From Fasciolopsis buskii (Eukaryota; Platyhelminthes; Trematoda; Plagiorchiida; Fasciolidae), in NCBI GenBank assembly GCA_008360955.1, contig LUCM01011122.1, positions 1 to 64,000 on the forward strand: a stretch of DNA of 64,000 nt. Direction: 5' to 3'. A program made the translations under genes and the position numbers. Every line of letters starts with the position of its first letter. Positions within the stretch are counted from its first letter, which is position 1. This document shows positions 63,736 to 64,000 of the stretch, piece after piece. The notes under the pieces are model-generated. The model was not told the origin of the DNA. It searched no databases and was given only the letters and a program-made list of their open reading frames with translations.

Positions 63736-64000
63736 CTAGGTAAAAGCTCTGAAGATGTCATGACTACTGCAAAACCTACCCAGGTCACTAATTAACAGGG
63801 GGGCGGTGAAGCGCAGTTGCTTAAGCAGGCAAGCAGACATGTGATAAGCCATGCCACGGACGGCAGGGATGTGTGACTTAGATATTACTAGAGGAAGACG
63901 ATCGGGAACATTAAGCACGATAGCGTTTTTACCTGCTGCTTCACGGTTTCGAATGTTTGCGGTGACTGAGTCCAAAAAGCGACATGTGGATACTGAGCTT
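63736..64000 (-). mobile_element. second CR1-like ORF1 segment, cut by window edge
   Basis: The minus-strand frame 63975-63736 reads IRNREAAGKNAIVLNVPDRL then PLVISKSHI, the same NVPDR core as at 62.8 kb but clearly a different copy (IVLNVPDRLPL against LVFNVPDRIPQ). Its 5' start lies beyond the right edge and its 3' continuation is not recognised, so it is either a second truncated element or an internal duplication. Confidence 0.65.

Overview
This is a eukaryotic window and reads as nuclear DNA of a digenean fluke (Trematoda). Four things point there: one complete beta-tubulin gene with 40 bp and 48 bp introns, Penelope-like retroelements with a GIY-YIG tail, RTE-like and CR1-like LINE fragments whose residual protein motifs resemble fluke elements, and a tRNA-derived SINE carrying a hammerhead-like ribozyme (a combination known from the schistosome Sm-alpha family). 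Genus cannot be fixed from the sequence alone.

The only host protein gene I can support is beta-tubulin on the minus strand (41113 down to 39691): three exons, 444 codons, a TATA box about 40 bp before the ATG and an AATAAA 25 bp past the stop. It carries Phe167, Glu198 and Tyr200 at the benzimidazole-relevant positions.

Almost everything else recognisable is decayed repeat. From 1 to 21 kb: RTE-like LINE pieces (2.3, 5.4, 18.7-19.6, 20.3 kb), another LINE RT (4.2-5.3 kb), three Penelope-like fragments (6.3, 13.3-13.9, 14.8-16.4 kb), and the first copies of an unclassified element of about 0.4 kb. From 21 to 39 kb: the SINE with inverted arms and hammerhead core (21.6-21.9 kb), several tRNA-like heads, foldback elements, LINE pieces at 26.9, 34.9 and 38 kb, and microsatellites. 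From 41.2 to 51.6 kb I recognise nothing. From 51.6 to 64 kb: two diverged copies of one repeat about 5.2 kb apart, an RTE-like tail on the plus strand (57.7-58.3 kb), and a long minus-strand CR1-like LINE (58.75-62.9 kb) with part of a second copy running off the right edge.

None of the retroelement copies seen has an intact reading frame. The most interesting structures are the tRNA-SINE/hammerhead foldback at 21.6-21.9 kb, and the four-copy 0.4 kb element, one copy of which is nested inside an RTE reverse transcriptase. All similarity statements come from reading the sequence; no database or alignment program was used.
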